Below are positions 1 through 11,471 of a stretch of 64,000 bases of DNA, piece after piece (position 1 is the first letter of the stretch; every line of letters starts with the position of its first letter). The stretch lies in contig OX940861.1 in NCBI GenBank assembly GCA_954871525.1, forward strand, positions 39,941,201-40,005,200, written 5' to 3'. Source of the stretch: Parietaria judaica. Taxonomy: Eukaryota; Streptophyta; Magnoliopsida; Rosales; Urticaceae. The translations under genes were made by a program, and so were the position numbers. Under the pieces are notes generated by a model. The model made no database searches, had not been told where the DNA came from, and saw only the letters and a program-made list of their open reading frames with translations.

Positions 1-1740
1 ATTTCATGTATCTGAAAAATTATTCCTCAAACTGTCTCTGAATTTTTTTATTCCCAAAATACCCTTTTTTACCACATTTTTTTACTCAAGACATTTTTTT
101 CTACGTAAAGTTAGATAGTTTTCCTCTTCAAGTTAGACACTTTGTCAACTTAGTGTAAAGAAGTCTAATTTTATTCTCCTTCATAAAAACGTAAATTTTA
201 GTGTCGGATAGAAGTCTAATTTTATTCTCCTTCATAAAAACGTAAATTTTAGTGTCGGATAGTTTTACACATAAAGTTAGATAGTTTTCTCTTTGGGGTT
301 AGACAGTTTTTTCAAGTTAGATAGTTTTACAAATAAAGTTAGATAGTTTTCTCTTGGAAGTTAGACAGTTTATTTCAAGTTAGATAGTTTTCTACGTAAA
401 GTTAGATAGTTTTCCTCTTCAAGTTAGACACTTTGTCAACTTAGTGTAAAGAAATCTAATTTTATTCTCCTTCATAAAAACGTAAATTTTAGTGTCGGAT
501 AGTTTTACACATAAAGTTAGATAGTTTTCTCTTTGGGGTTAGACAGTTTTTTCAAGTTAGATAGTTTTACAAATAAAGTTAGATAGTTTTCTCTTGGAAG
601 TTAGAAAGTTTATTTCAAGTTAGATAGTTTTCTATGTAAAGTTAGATAGTTTTCCTCTTCAAGTTAGACACTTTGTCAACTTAGTGTAAAGAAGTCTAAT
701 TTTATTCTCCTTCATAAAAACGTAAATTTTAGTGACGGATAGTTTTACACATAAAGTTAGATAGTTTTCTCTTTGGGGTTAGACAGTTTTTTCAAATTAG
801 ATAGTTTTTCACATAAAGTTAGATAGTTTTCTCTTGGAAGTTAGATAGTTTTCTACGTAAAGTTAGACACTTTGACAACTTAGTGTAAAGAAGTCTAATT
901 TTATTTTCCTTCATAAAAACGTAAATTTTAGTGTCGGATAGTTTTACACATAAAGTTAGATAGTTTTCTCTTTGGGGTTAGACAGTTTTTTCAAGTTAGA
1001 TAGTTTTACACATAAAGTTAGATAGTTTTCTCTTGGAAGTTAGACAGTTTATTTTAAGTTAGATAGTTTTCTACCTAAAGTTAGATAGTTTTCCTCGTCA
1101 AGTTAGACACTTTGACAACTTAGTGTAAAGAAGTCTAATTTTATATTTTAGTGGTTTTAAAAAAGCAAAATTACCATTTAAAATATTCTAATGACGTGTA
1201 AATATTTTAAGATTTTTTCCCCCTAATTTACATAATCCAAATAAGGCTAACTATATTGCTTCTACACTCTTAAAAGTTATGTCAAATGGCATTAACAAAT
1301 GCAAATAATAAACGAGAAGATTGGCATCAAAAGAAATATTTTAAGAAAATATAATATTCTTCACTTTGTATAATAACTATATCAACTCACCATTTACATT
1401 TTTGTCTTTATGCTATCCTCTTCATCAAGCTTTAATAGAGTTTTAAGTTGTTGACTAACTAGAAATGAATAAATGAAAACATATACACATTACATTACAG
1501 AGCTAACAACAAGAGGAAAACTATCTAACTTTACCCAGAAAACTATCTAACTTCAAACAAACTGTCTACCCCGAAAGAGAAAACACTCAAACTTGGTATA
1601 GAAAACTGTCCACCCGTCAAAACTGTCTACCTTGATAGGAAAAACTGTCAAATTTTATGTAAAAAACTGTCTAAAGGGTATTTTGGGCAAGAACATGGCA
1701 AAATACAAGTTCGGGAATAGTTTTTCAGAAACATTAAATC
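1..1740. mobile_element. Foldback/long-TIR DNA element with tandem-repeat arm
   Basis: The left arm (1-1150) and the right arm (about 1505-1735) are made of the same modules in opposite orientation. The word gttagatagtttt and its variants fill the left arm, and their reverse complements (aaaactatctaac) appear at 1515-1560. The outermost parts also pair: cccaaaatacccttt near 53-67 faces aaagggtattttggg near 1676-1690, and ctgaaaaattattcc near 12 faces ggaatagtttttcag near 1715. The centre (about 1150-1500) is unique AT-rich DNA. The left end probably lies just outside the window, so no target duplication can be checked. No transposase frame is present. Foldback or Mutator-like is the best guess from the long structured arms. 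Confidence 0.65.
100..1145. repeat. ~240-bp tandem repeat array (about 4-5 units)
   Basis: The phrase ttagacactttg recurs near 133, 423, 663, 864 and 1104. Two intervals are 240 bp, one is 290 bp and one is 201 bp. The long interval is explained by a local duplication of about 53 bp (aagtctaattttattctcc...) near 158-260. The short one reflects a deletion of an internal module. Each unit is itself composed of 25-40 bp submodules beginning with gttaga. Confidence 0.85.
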
Positions 1741-1974
1741 GGGGAACAAAACGGGAATAACTTGCTTTTTGGGGGTTATTTTTTCAAGTTTCCATATATA
1801 TATATATATTATTATATAGATATAGATATAGTTACGGTACACACAAAAAATCAACAATTAAAATTTGTAATAGTACTGGTCCTCACTCTGATTTATGTAA
1901 ACTGTGACGACATTCAATTTAACAGTAATGCGGGGCATTTTCGTCTTCAATTAAAAGAGCATATTGGACTCTTA

Positions 1975-1980
1975 TTTATT
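1975..1980 (-). promoter_or_regulatory. Candidate poly(A) signal of the 4CL gene
   Basis: AATAAA reads on the minus strand here, about 70 bp downstream of the 4CL stop codon. That is a plausible position, but the surrounding DNA is AT-rich and chance occurrence is likely. Confidence 0.35.
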
Positions 1981-2046
1981 AATATTTTTAGTACACAAAT
2001 TTTGAAATTTTTACAATAAATAAATACGATAATTGAAGGAAAAAGC

Positions 2047-4528
2047 CTAAATAGGTTCTTTTGAGGCAAGCCTTGATGTCAACTCTTTCCTCAATATTTT
2101 GCCTGAAGGTCCTCTCGCGATTTTCTCTATGAAATATACCCGGTTGATTCTTTTGTAGAACACTACCTAAATTATTACAAAAAAATAAATAAAAAATTTA
2201 TAAACTCATGAGTTTATGCCAAAATAATATTTTGTGTTAAATGGGGATCCGAATTTTTATCTATGCTTTTTTATCTAGTTTTATGATAACAATATTTTTT
2301 TAGGTTAATAGTGATATATGTATCAAATGTTTTCATTTTTATGTGGCAATATTTTTTTTTTAATTTTTCAATGTCTACTATTTTCCTTCTTTTTATTATA
2401 TTATTCAATTTTTTCAATAAATTTTGATGTGCCATTTTTTCAATAAACACGTGTCACTTGAAAGAAAAAACAAATCAAACATTTTTCTCCTTTTTTGGTA
2501 ATGTGACTTTAACAATAAGTACATAGATTTTATTTAAAAAAAAAAGTAAAATAATAAACATTGAGAATTTTGGTGATGAAAAAAAATTAAATTTATACCA
2601 CAACAAAAATTCATATATTAGATACAAAAATTCATATAAATTTACCTGTTTAGATATGAAGCGTTTAATATCCTCTTCTGAAATGTCCGAGCCACTTGCT
2701 TTCACTACAAATGCAACAGGAACCTCTCCTGCTATTTCATCCTTCATACTATAACATTTTAAGACCAAAATATTATTATTAATAATAATTAATTGTCCAG
2801 GCAATAATCAGCATAATATAACTCTAGGTAAACTCAAAATGAGTCGCATTAATAATTGTGAAGTCAAGTGCCCTATCTAGGGGTGTATAAAAAAACTAAA
2901 AAATAGAATTGTGGGACCGAAAACTTTGTTACCGAAGACGCTAAAGACCAAATAATAGGGTTCGAGATCATTAAACAAGGTCTTCGGTCTATTTGGACTG
3001 CATTGGGTCTTCAGTATTCGGTTTCAAATTTGAAACCGGTATCGAAGACCCATTTGTACCGAAGACCCTATTTAACTATTAATCATTTTATAATAAATTC
3101 ATATAAAAATAAGGTAACATCAATGATAAATTAATTTTATTTTTAGACATTTGTTTTCTTTTATGTTTTGTTTATGGTTGTTCGGGATTTTAATGTTTAT
3201 AGAATTTGGTTTTCACTTGGGTTATTAGGGTTATTCAACGTCGTCAATAAAAGGCAAACAATCGTTTATTAAAAATAGTTGTGTTCTCGTGAGCAATGAA
3301 TACGCTTTATGCATTACTTTGCATAAAAAATGAAAAAGTACTACTGATAAAAATAAAGTTTTACAATATATATTTACTGTAAATGAGAGTTTAATTAGGT
3401 CCAAAACCGCATCTAGGACCGAATTGTGGTCCTAAACAAGGTTTTCGGTACAAACGGTTCTCGCTCTAAAATACAGGGTCTTCGGTTTTCAATTTAAAAA
3501 ATTTGAATAACATGGTCCAAGTCTTTTTAAAAGTAAAACCGATACTGAAGACTCTGTTGTACAACCCTAGCCCTATTTAATTAACAATTAACAATATCCA
3601 AAGAGATTAAAAATTGTGAAAACAATTATTTCTTCAAATTCTCAACCAATTATTATAGTAAAAATAAAACTTACGGTACAACTGCAGCTTCGTGTATGTC
3701 GGGATGTGCGACGAGCAAGGCTTCAAGCTCGGCCGGAGCCACTTGGAAGCCCTTGTATTTGATGAGCTCCTTTAGCCGGTCCACGATGAATACTTCGTCA
3801 TCGTCGTCAACGTACCCAATGTCACCGGTGTGTAACCATCCTTCTTCATCTATTGTAGCCTTTGTTGACTCTTCATCATTAAGATAACCTAGAGACACAA
3901 AAAAATATTTTGTTATTATAATTAAGAAATATTATCAGTCTTCTAGCTTTTATTGCAAAATGGAACGCAATTTCATTTTATCTTATTTACATGGACAAGA
4001 ATGATAATATTGTGTTTTCAGTAATTTCTTGGAATTTTAGCGATGAAGCTTGTAGAGACTATTTTCGTTGCTTTAATGCTTTATTTTAGTATTATAGAGA
4101 TCGAATTCAACACCTAAAAAATAAAAATTCAAGACTCAATTATCGAAGCTATAAGTTTTTATATTGTCTTAATTAAATATGATTTCTAAATATTTATATT
4201 TTTTCAATTGAAAGAGGGAGGTCTAAAACATAATGAGTGAACACATAATTTTGTAATCATCGAGCTAAAAATTGATTTTCTGGATACTTGTGTTGAGTTT
4301 AGCTATGAAGTTAATGTAAGAAAATATTACTTGAACTTTGAACTATTTTTTAAACGACATTAATTCATAAACAATACATTGGGGGGAAGGGACATCATTC
4401 ATAAAACGACACTGACGATCAAAACGACATTAAATTGAAAAGAACCCACAAGAACAGTGAAACTTCATTTAACAAAAAACGACATGAAACAAATAAAATG
4501 TATCCCACAACAAAGTACCTTCAAATCC

Positions 4529-4585
<57 letters not shown>

Positions 4586-7500
4586 AATAAATGGCCAAGT
4601 AATGAATGGATTTTGAAATGAAAAATAGCACTGTCCAATAAAAACGACACCATAACTGAAAAACGACAACAAAAACAAAACAATATATTATATATATATA
4701 TATATATTAATATTTCGATTTTTTTTTTTAGGGAAATATTTCGATGTTATACAATGCAAATTGAGATGGCAGCATAAAAAGAATAAAGAAATGGAGAATT
4801 TATGTACCTTTCATGTTTTGGCGGCCTCTGACGCAGATTTCGCCGGCCTTGTTTCTTGGGAGCGAGACGGTAGTGGTGGGGTCCACTATCTTCATCTCTG
4901 CGTTTCTGATGACGGTTCCGCAAGCTCCGGACTTGATCTGAAAGGGTTCTTTAGCAAATGCCAACGACCCCGATACCGCTCCCCCCTCCGTCATCCCATA
5001 CCCCTGCCATCATTTATTTGGTAGTCATAAAAATGTGGATTTTAAAAATTCCGAATGTCTTAAAAAAAAAAACTAAATAAATAAAATCAGGAATTCAGGT
5101 GCCGTATTTTTAAGAAACCGGACTTTCCGGTTCCTCTTTTAGAAAAATAAATTCTAAAAAAATGACAAGTATTCTTATTGATACTGCTGGTAAATGTAAT
5201 TATTAAATTAAAAAAATAATATCTCTGACTAAATTGTTTGTTTTAGTCAACGTTTGCAAACATAGAAAGGAAAAGAGCGCTCAAGGAAATCTCACCTTTT
5301 CTTTTTATGATTCTTCAATTATTACGTAAGCAAAGAAAACAAAACAAAATTTTATACGGGTGCAATAAGTGGGAATTTCAATATTTTATAGTAACACTTA
5401 ATAAATTTGTATCGTTTACGAAGACATGAAAAAACTGAGTTTACAACAATTATAATTTCAAAAATTTATACGGGTGCAATAAGTGGGAATTTCAAAAATA
5501 TTTTTTAATATATCAATGTTAGTGGTCTTTAAAAAAACATGTATTTAATATATCAATCCATATTTTGATATAAACAAATTCTAAGAGACCACTAAAACAC
5601 CAAATTTGCATAAAATGATGAATGGTGCAGATTTTAGTTTTAAAATACGATTCGGTTCACCAACCACTGATGTGAACTCTTTGTATAAAAGAACATTTTA
5701 TTAGTGCTCTTAGATAAAGCGCACCACAATATTATTCAATTGCTAAGGAAATGGTCAGTAGGTTTCACTTTCACCCTTTCACGTATTGAACCGTATATTA
5801 TTATTATATATCGCGATTATGAGACCCTGATAGCAACAAATAAAAATAATAATAATAAAATACATATTTTTTTAATAAATGAAAGTAATATATACATATA
5901 TATATTATATCCCTTTTATTTTTTATACTTAGGTCGATCTTTCAAACGTTGAATCTCTTATTTAGTGATAAAATAATTAATTTTACGTTTTCATAATAAT
6001 ACTATATCTTTTCCTACCGGAAAAATGTCTCAGCGATTTCGATGTTAGATATTAAAGTGGCACAAAAAATATAACGTTAACAAATTTTTTTCATCAAATT
6101 TAATGTTAAATATAAAAGTGCAACAAACTCAAAACTTTATCCTATATTCTATATATTAAAATAAAGTTTTTTTTTTTTTAAAGGGAATTATATTTATTTA
6201 TATATTAACTACCAAACTACTAAAGTCGATTCAAAATATTATTCATTAACTAATACTAACGTGAAAACTAAGAAATAAAGTAAATTTGCTATGTTGACAA
6301 CACCGAAAATTCCTTACCTGCCCAAGTACTGCCGACGGGAGCATCTTCCGGACCGCCTCCTGCAGCTCCGGCCCCATCGGGGATCCACCGGTAATTACAA
6401 TCCGCACCGACGACATGTCGCTCTGGGACGCCTCCGGGCAGCGCACGAGCGCGGCCGCGATAGGCGGGACCACCGGCACCATCGTGGCCTTGTAGCGCTC
6501 AATCAGTGTGACCATCTCGACGACGTCGAACTTGGGTACCAGCACCACTGCTGCGCCGGCCCTGAGCCCGCAGAGGAGCGCGGCGTTGAGGGCGTAGATG
6601 TGGAACAAGGGAAGCACGCAGAGGATCACGTCCTCGCTGTGCAGGTAGAGATTAGGATTCTCGCCTTCCACCTGCTGCGCCACGTTCGTCACTAGGGCTC
6701 GGTGCGTCACCATCACCCCCTTTGGCAGCCCCGTCGTCCCCGAAGAGAACGGCAGCGCCACCACGTCGTCCGGCTCAATTGCCGGCTCCTGTACGTCGAG
6801 CTCGGTCGGGTTCGATTGATTCCATTCATCGGTGTCGATCAACACCACCGGTATCTGATCGGCAAAAAAACGTACAATATATCTAAATTAGACTAGTTAA
6901 TTTTTGGTTGAATATTTGAAGTAGTGTATGTGAACTGTGAAGATTGATATTTAAAAATTGAGTTCACATTGAAGAAAAAAAGAAAATATTTTTAGTTTAT
7001 ACTATTTTGCAATATTTGTAGTTTAAGTACTTAATTTGTTCCAAGAGCGCTGGGATATATTCAATATTATATTTTTAGTGACAAAAAAAAAAAAAAAAAA
7101 AAAAACTATGATCCCTGTCGAATTAACTTCTATTAAGCTACTATTCAAAAAAAAAAAAAACTTCTATTTAAGCTAGTTAGCTGGAGTTTTAAATGAATTT
7201 AAACTAAAAATATTAAAATTGTATACTTCTGCTTGTGGACACGAGTACATTTTTAGTTTAATAAAAGTGAAATAATTAGAGTTTTCGGAATTTAATCATA
7301 GATATACATATGCACGTGTCCCTCACGTTACAGTTGTAACTTGTAACAGAACTTAGACGGAATTGAACATTGATATTTATTCGTGACTTTTGAGTAACTG
7401 CCGCTAAAAAATGAAATAAAGAATATGCTAGCACATTTACAAAATTGAGTATTAATACCGCAAAGATTACTAGTATTTTTTTAGTAAGTATTTTTTTCAA

Positions 7501-8063
7501 TTTTTATTAAGATTGCATTTCATATAAGATAAATTTTTAGTTTAACATATATTAAGGCATGAACGGTCTGTACTTACGCCGGTTTCGTCTGCGGAAGGTT
7601 TGACCTTGTCGGTGAAGGAGGAGACGGTGAGAATGAGCTTAGCGTTGGAGGCCGCAGCCTGCTTGGCAATCTCGGCAGAGGTGAAGGAGGGGTTGGCGCC
7701 GGTTGTGGCGGCACCAAGGCTGGAGGCGGCCAGGAAGACCGAGGCAAAGGTGGGGCAGTTGCGTAGGACCAGCAAAACGACGTCGCCACGCCCGACACCT
7801 AGGCCTCGAAGGCGAGCAGCGTCACGGCGGACAGCATGGTCGAGGCCGGCGTAGGTGAGGGTCTCCCCGGTGGTGGCATCGATGAGGCAGGGACGGTCGG
7901 CGAAACGCGGGAGCTGATTCTCGAGGATGTAGGTGTGGAGTGGCAGGTGATCGGAGATGGGAATATCCGGGAGCTTTGACCGGAAAATGTGATGTTGACC
8001 TTGATGGTCAACTTTTTCTCCATTGTGGCGGTGGTTGTTGTTGAGGTCACTGTTGGCTTCCAT
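2047..8063 (-). CDS. 4CL: 4-coumarate:CoA ligase (4CL), six exons
   Basis: The enzyme adenylates a hydroxycinnamic acid and transfers it to CoA, feeding lignin, flavonoid and other phenylpropanoid pathways; it is expected in the cytosol. Exons on the minus strand are 8063-7578, 6854-6318, 5003-4808, 3888-3675, 2748-2646 and 2166-2047. All introns are GT..AG, frames join exactly, and the sum is 1656 nt (551 residues plus TAG), the usual family length. Visible motifs are the AMP-binding box [13 protein letters not shown] (residues 199-210), HIYALN at 247-252, GYGMTE at 342-347, box II GEICVRG at 395-401 (commonly GEICIRG), the hinge region [14 protein letters not shown] in exon 4, and the C-terminal catalytic lysine in PSGKILRK (about 535). 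The C-terminus KEPI is not a peroxisomal SKL signal. The ATG at 8063 is the only start giving a normal N-terminus. Several acyl-pocket residues are atypical: GGSP replaces the usual GAAP, and GGAVS the usual AGPVL. A cinnamate- or other acid-specific 4CL-like enzyme is therefore possible. Confidence 0.95.
2878..3569. mobile_element. hAT-type MITE in intron 4 of 4CL
   Basis: The ends are imperfect inverted repeats: TAGGGGTGTATAA on the left, and its counterpart TTGTACAACCCTA on the right. They are flanked by 8-bp duplications gccctatc (2870-2877) and gccctatt (3570-3577), a 7/8 match. Size (692 bp), TIR type and 8-bp duplication fit a non-autonomous hAT element. The interior repeats the word accgaagac and its complement gtcttcggt many times. 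It lies wholly inside the intron and leaves both splice sites intact. Confidence 0.85.
4529..4582. repeat. (AAT)n microsatellite in 4CL intron 3
   Basis: About 17 uninterrupted AAT/TAA units are followed by a short run of aaat units. This lies inside the intron between exons 3 and 4. Confidence 0.95.
5353..5500. repeat. Direct repeat in 4CL intron 2
   Basis: The phrase ttatacgggtgcaataagtg followed by ggaatttcaa occurs near 5353 and again near 5466, about 113 bp apart. It is a short local duplication within intron 2. Confidence 0.7.
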
Positions 8064-8164
8064 TGGTGCTTTATTAGAATTTTTCTACTTGGTGAGAAAT
8101 GTGTTTGTTTGGAAATTATAATGACAGAAAATTGGTTCTGAATTGGGACTAGCTCATACAACGG

Positions 8165-8183
8165 CATATATATAATTATATAC
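8165..8183 (-). promoter_or_regulatory. Candidate TATA region of 4CL
   Basis: On the minus strand a TATA-rich stretch (tatataattatatata) lies about 100-120 bp upstream of the 4CL ATG, a normal distance for a plant core promoter with a short 5' leader. An upstream ATG at 8167 lies at this stretch and would not be in the mRNA if this TATA is used. No transcript evidence is available. Confidence 0.45.
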
Positions 8184-8196
8184 AGAGAAATTGATG

Positions 8197-8199
<3 letters not shown>

Positions 8200-8265
<66 letters not shown>
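8200..8265. repeat. (TA)n microsatellite, 4CL upstream region
   Basis: About 32 uninterrupted TA units lie directly upstream of the candidate TATA region, 137-202 bp before the 4CL start codon. Such a tract is likely length-polymorphic and could act as or interfere with the core promoter. Confidence 0.95.
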
Positions 8266-8266
<1 letters not shown>

Positions 8267-9247
8267 GTGTTTATAATTAAGTTATTATTATTATATGTGC
8301 ATTTGTAAATTTTGTATTTTCTTACGATACATATCCCTAATTTATTGTTTTATTATCAATCTGTATCTCTATTGTTGTTAAATGCCCCACAACAAACTTT
8401 TGTTAATTTTTACTTATAAAATATGTTTTGTTACACTTATAAGTGCTCAAAAGTTTTTTAAAATTAAATAATTCATATTTTTTGTGTGTTTATTTTTCAA
8501 TAATTTTTTATTGCGGGATTGGATCTTAATTATGGTGATCACGGTAATTAATTATGACCTAATTGGCTTTAACCCTGTCACTGGGCCCAAAAGTCCATTA
8601 GGTCATCGAGATTAACCTAGCTGTTCATCGAGGAGGATTTCCGGTCTTAGAGACCTTCTCGCAGCGACGTGGTGGACGAGCTAGAGGCTTTGCACGTGTG
8701 AAGCTGATATCCGAATCCCGAGGATGCCACAACTCAGAAATCGGCATTAATTGGTACTGTTGGCAAAAGTACCAATTTTCAGTAACGACTCGAATCTTTA
8801 TCTTAATATTCGTATATAGTCTAGATCTTGTTTTCAATGACTTCTCGGGTTATTCCGCACCTCGAGATCGAGAAAAGTCAACGAAAAACCCAACATTTAT
8901 TTCCACTAACGTGTTTAATTTGATCTTTCGTGTCGAAAATAATATTTTAGATTTTGTATCCAATGCAAATGAGAAAAAGAGAATTTCTTATTCCATCTTT
9001 CGAGAAAAGAAAAAAAAAACAATGTTATTTAATACTACATATTTTTTTTTAAGGACTATTTAATACTACATGGTTTGATCCACTATCGATTTTATATTTA
9101 AAATTACATATAATATGATATTTTGGATCAGTCTCATGTGATCTTGCTCGAAACATTAGAGAAAAAATTACGCGTGATTATGGTTGTTGTAGTTTACTTT
9201 AGTTTTAAACAATGATCTCTTGCTTAGATCATCCCAAAACGTGAGCA

Positions 9248-9342
<95 letters not shown>

Positions 9343-10070
9343 GCATGTTACATCGCTTTGACTTTTGCATGCTTATATAATTAATATAATGATTTGGACG
9401 TGATCGTAATTTAATTTCCTTGATCGATGTCATGTGTGGACAGGATGCTGCATAAGAATTATGGCGGCACAAATACTAATTGTTCGGTTAAGTGTGACAT
9501 GAGCGTTATATTTAGTATTTTTGCATAGAAAAGTAAAATTTAAGAATACGGCCGCAAATGAAAATAAACATTAAGAATATGCTGCTAAACTTAATTAAAT
9601 ATTTAGTATATATATGAGTCGCTATTAACCCTAATTAAGTGTTTAGTCTTTCTTCTTGACTGTGATTTAATTAATCTCAAATGTCAGTAACGTGATTAGG
9701 CTGCAAACGAATCAGTCAAACGCGACAAAAAAATAGTTTAAGAGTATTTGATTAGAATAAATGTAGAAATAACTAATTAGACTTATGTGTAGAAAACTCA
9801 GAGTTTTGCTGGTGCTAAGTTTTCAATTTAGTTTCCGTTTAGTCCAAGGTTTCTCTTTTATTTATTTAAGAAAATCATTTTTGGTGGTTGGTGATATATA
9901 ATTATATATAGACATACCATTATAAACCTTGAGAATTAACTGTATGATATGAGATATATAAAGTTGACCTTTAATATTAAATTTTGACTTTTTATAATAC
10001 AATGGTATTCTTCATGAACGATGTCGCTTAAGAGAGATTAAAGCAAAAAATATGCATTGTTAAGCTATGC
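8266..10070. other. AT-rich intergenic region, no gene recognised
   Basis: Beyond the (TA)n tract this stretch is AT-rich. A less AT-rich patch near 8570-8900 has short open frames on both strands without recognisable domains. It may be an old LTR or gene remnant, but no repeat ends or target duplications were found. The (TTA)n tract at 9248 lies inside. Confidence 0.6.
9248..9342. repeat. (TTA)n microsatellite
   Basis: About 31 uninterrupted trinucleotide units. This tract produces the long poly-isoleucine frame seen on the minus strand, which is not a gene. Confidence 0.97.
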
Positions 10071-10078
10071 GAATTTAG

Positions 10079-10878
10079 TAGGGGTGAAAATTTTGTCACC
10101 GCTTCCCGGTTTCGTCCCGGTTCCGGTACTGGTTCCGGACCGGTTTAAGAAAAAAATAGGGAAATTGTGTTTAAAACCGGGAACCGGTACTTCCCGGTTC
10201 CCGATTTTCGGAACCGTGAACCGGAACCGGGAACCAGAACCGTTTTTCCCGATTTTTTGTACCGGTTCCGGTTTATGTATTTTTATGTCGTTTTTTTTAA
10301 ATATTTTTATGTCGTTTTGGTTTAATATGTCATTTTGTTTTCTTTAGAATTATATGTCGTTTTTTACCATTAAAAAAATTAGGGTTTATGCCTCCTTCCT
10401 CATTCCTCTCTCTCGCTTGCGACTCTTTATCCCCACCTTCTCTCTGCTTTTGGCTTTTCCTCGTCCAGGTTTGATTTCCTTCTGTGAAATATCTTTTATG
10501 GTTTATTCTATGTCAATTGCACCCCTTCAAAAGGCTTGATTTCCTCGCTTTCTTCTTTGATTTCGGTTTCTTTTCCTTCTCTCAAGTTTTTCTTTTTTTC
10601 TTCGAATGATTCCAGCCCTCTTATGTGATTTCGGCGCTGCTTTCCTCCCGACTCCAGAGAACGGTTTACTCCCGGTTTTAGTCACGAATTATATCACGAA
10701 TTTTTTCACGATTCTCTCACGAATTTTTCCCGGTCCCGGTTCCGGTTCCGGTTTTCAAAAAAAGGGGGAAATATACAATTGGAACCGGGAACCGGTACCA
10801 AGAAAAAAAATCCCGAATTTTCAAGATAGGTACCAAAAAATAAAAATATACCGGTTCCCGGTTCCGCTTTCACCCCTA
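10079..10878. mobile_element. hAT-type MITE, CCGGTTCC-rich
   Basis: The ends are TAGGGGTGAAA and its inverted match TTTCACCCCTA, flanked by perfect 8-bp duplications gaatttag (10071-10078 and 10879-10886). The 800-bp interior has dense ggttccgg/ccggttcc words at both ends and several copies of tatgtcgtttt in the middle. Short open frames are low-complexity products of these repeats. It is non-autonomous: no transposase motif is present. Confidence 0.92.
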
Positions 10879-11084
10879 GAATTTAGTATACTAATTTTGA
10901 TGACATAATATATTAACCTACATGATTGACCATCCATGAACATATGTATTATATTAGACGTCGAATAATTTTTTTGGCATTTTTTTTTTCATAATACAGT
11001 TCACTTTGCAATAATTAACGAAGAACGAAGCTAAGAACATAACAAGAAAAAGAGAGAATATGAAAGGGAGTAGAGAGAGAATTA

Positions 11085-11462
11085 GGAAAAATGGCGGCAT
11101 AAGTACTCAATTTTTTTGAAAAGTTGACATTAAGTTCTCATTTTTTTTTTTTTTTGGTTGCAAAAGTTACCAAACTCTTATTTTGTGCATTCCTTTATAT
11201 TTTCGTCCCGAATCCTGCCACGTCTCACGTTTTTAAACCCATTAAATGTACCATTGTTTATCATTGATAAATCAGCTTAATTTTTTTTAATTAAAAATGG
11301 TATATTTAATAGGTTTAAAAACATGACACGTGAAGCAGTTTGGGGCAAAAACATGATGAAAGACACAAAATAAGAGTTTGACAACTTTCGCCACACAAAA
11401 AAAGAATGAAAACTTAATGTCAACTTTTCAAAGACTTTGAGTACTTATGCCATCATTTTCCC
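11085..11462. mobile_element. Mutator-type MITE with long TIRs
   Basis: The left end ggaaaaatggcggcataagt is matched by the inverted right end, which reads gggaaaatgatggcataagt on the minus strand. Pairing continues for roughly 60-100 bp, including agttgacattaagttctcat. Flanking 9-bp duplications are agagaatta (11076-11084) and agagtatta (11463-11471), an 8/9 match. Long TIRs, a 9-bp duplication and 378-bp size indicate a Mutator-like non-autonomous element. Confidence 0.85.
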
Positions 11463-11471
11463 AGAGTATTA

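Noticed and set aside
4465..4683. Two overlapping minus-strand frames rich in leucine or isoleucine
   Set aside because: They are translations of the (AAT)n microsatellite inside a 4CL intron.
6291..6695. Plus-strand 134-codon frame opposite 4CL exon 2
   Set aside because: It is the antisense shadow of a GC-rich exon; no independent motif.
7799..8167. Minus-strand 122-codon frame overlapping 4CL exon 1 and leader
   Set aside because: It is in another frame than the conserved 4CL protein, and its ATG lies at the candidate TATA region.
9224..9472. 82-codon minus-strand frame rich in isoleucine
   Set aside because: It is a translation of the (TTA)n microsatellite.
10057..10908. Several plus-strand frames of 61-100 codons
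   Set aside because: They are products of the CCGGTTCC-rich hAT MITE; repetitive composition and no domain.
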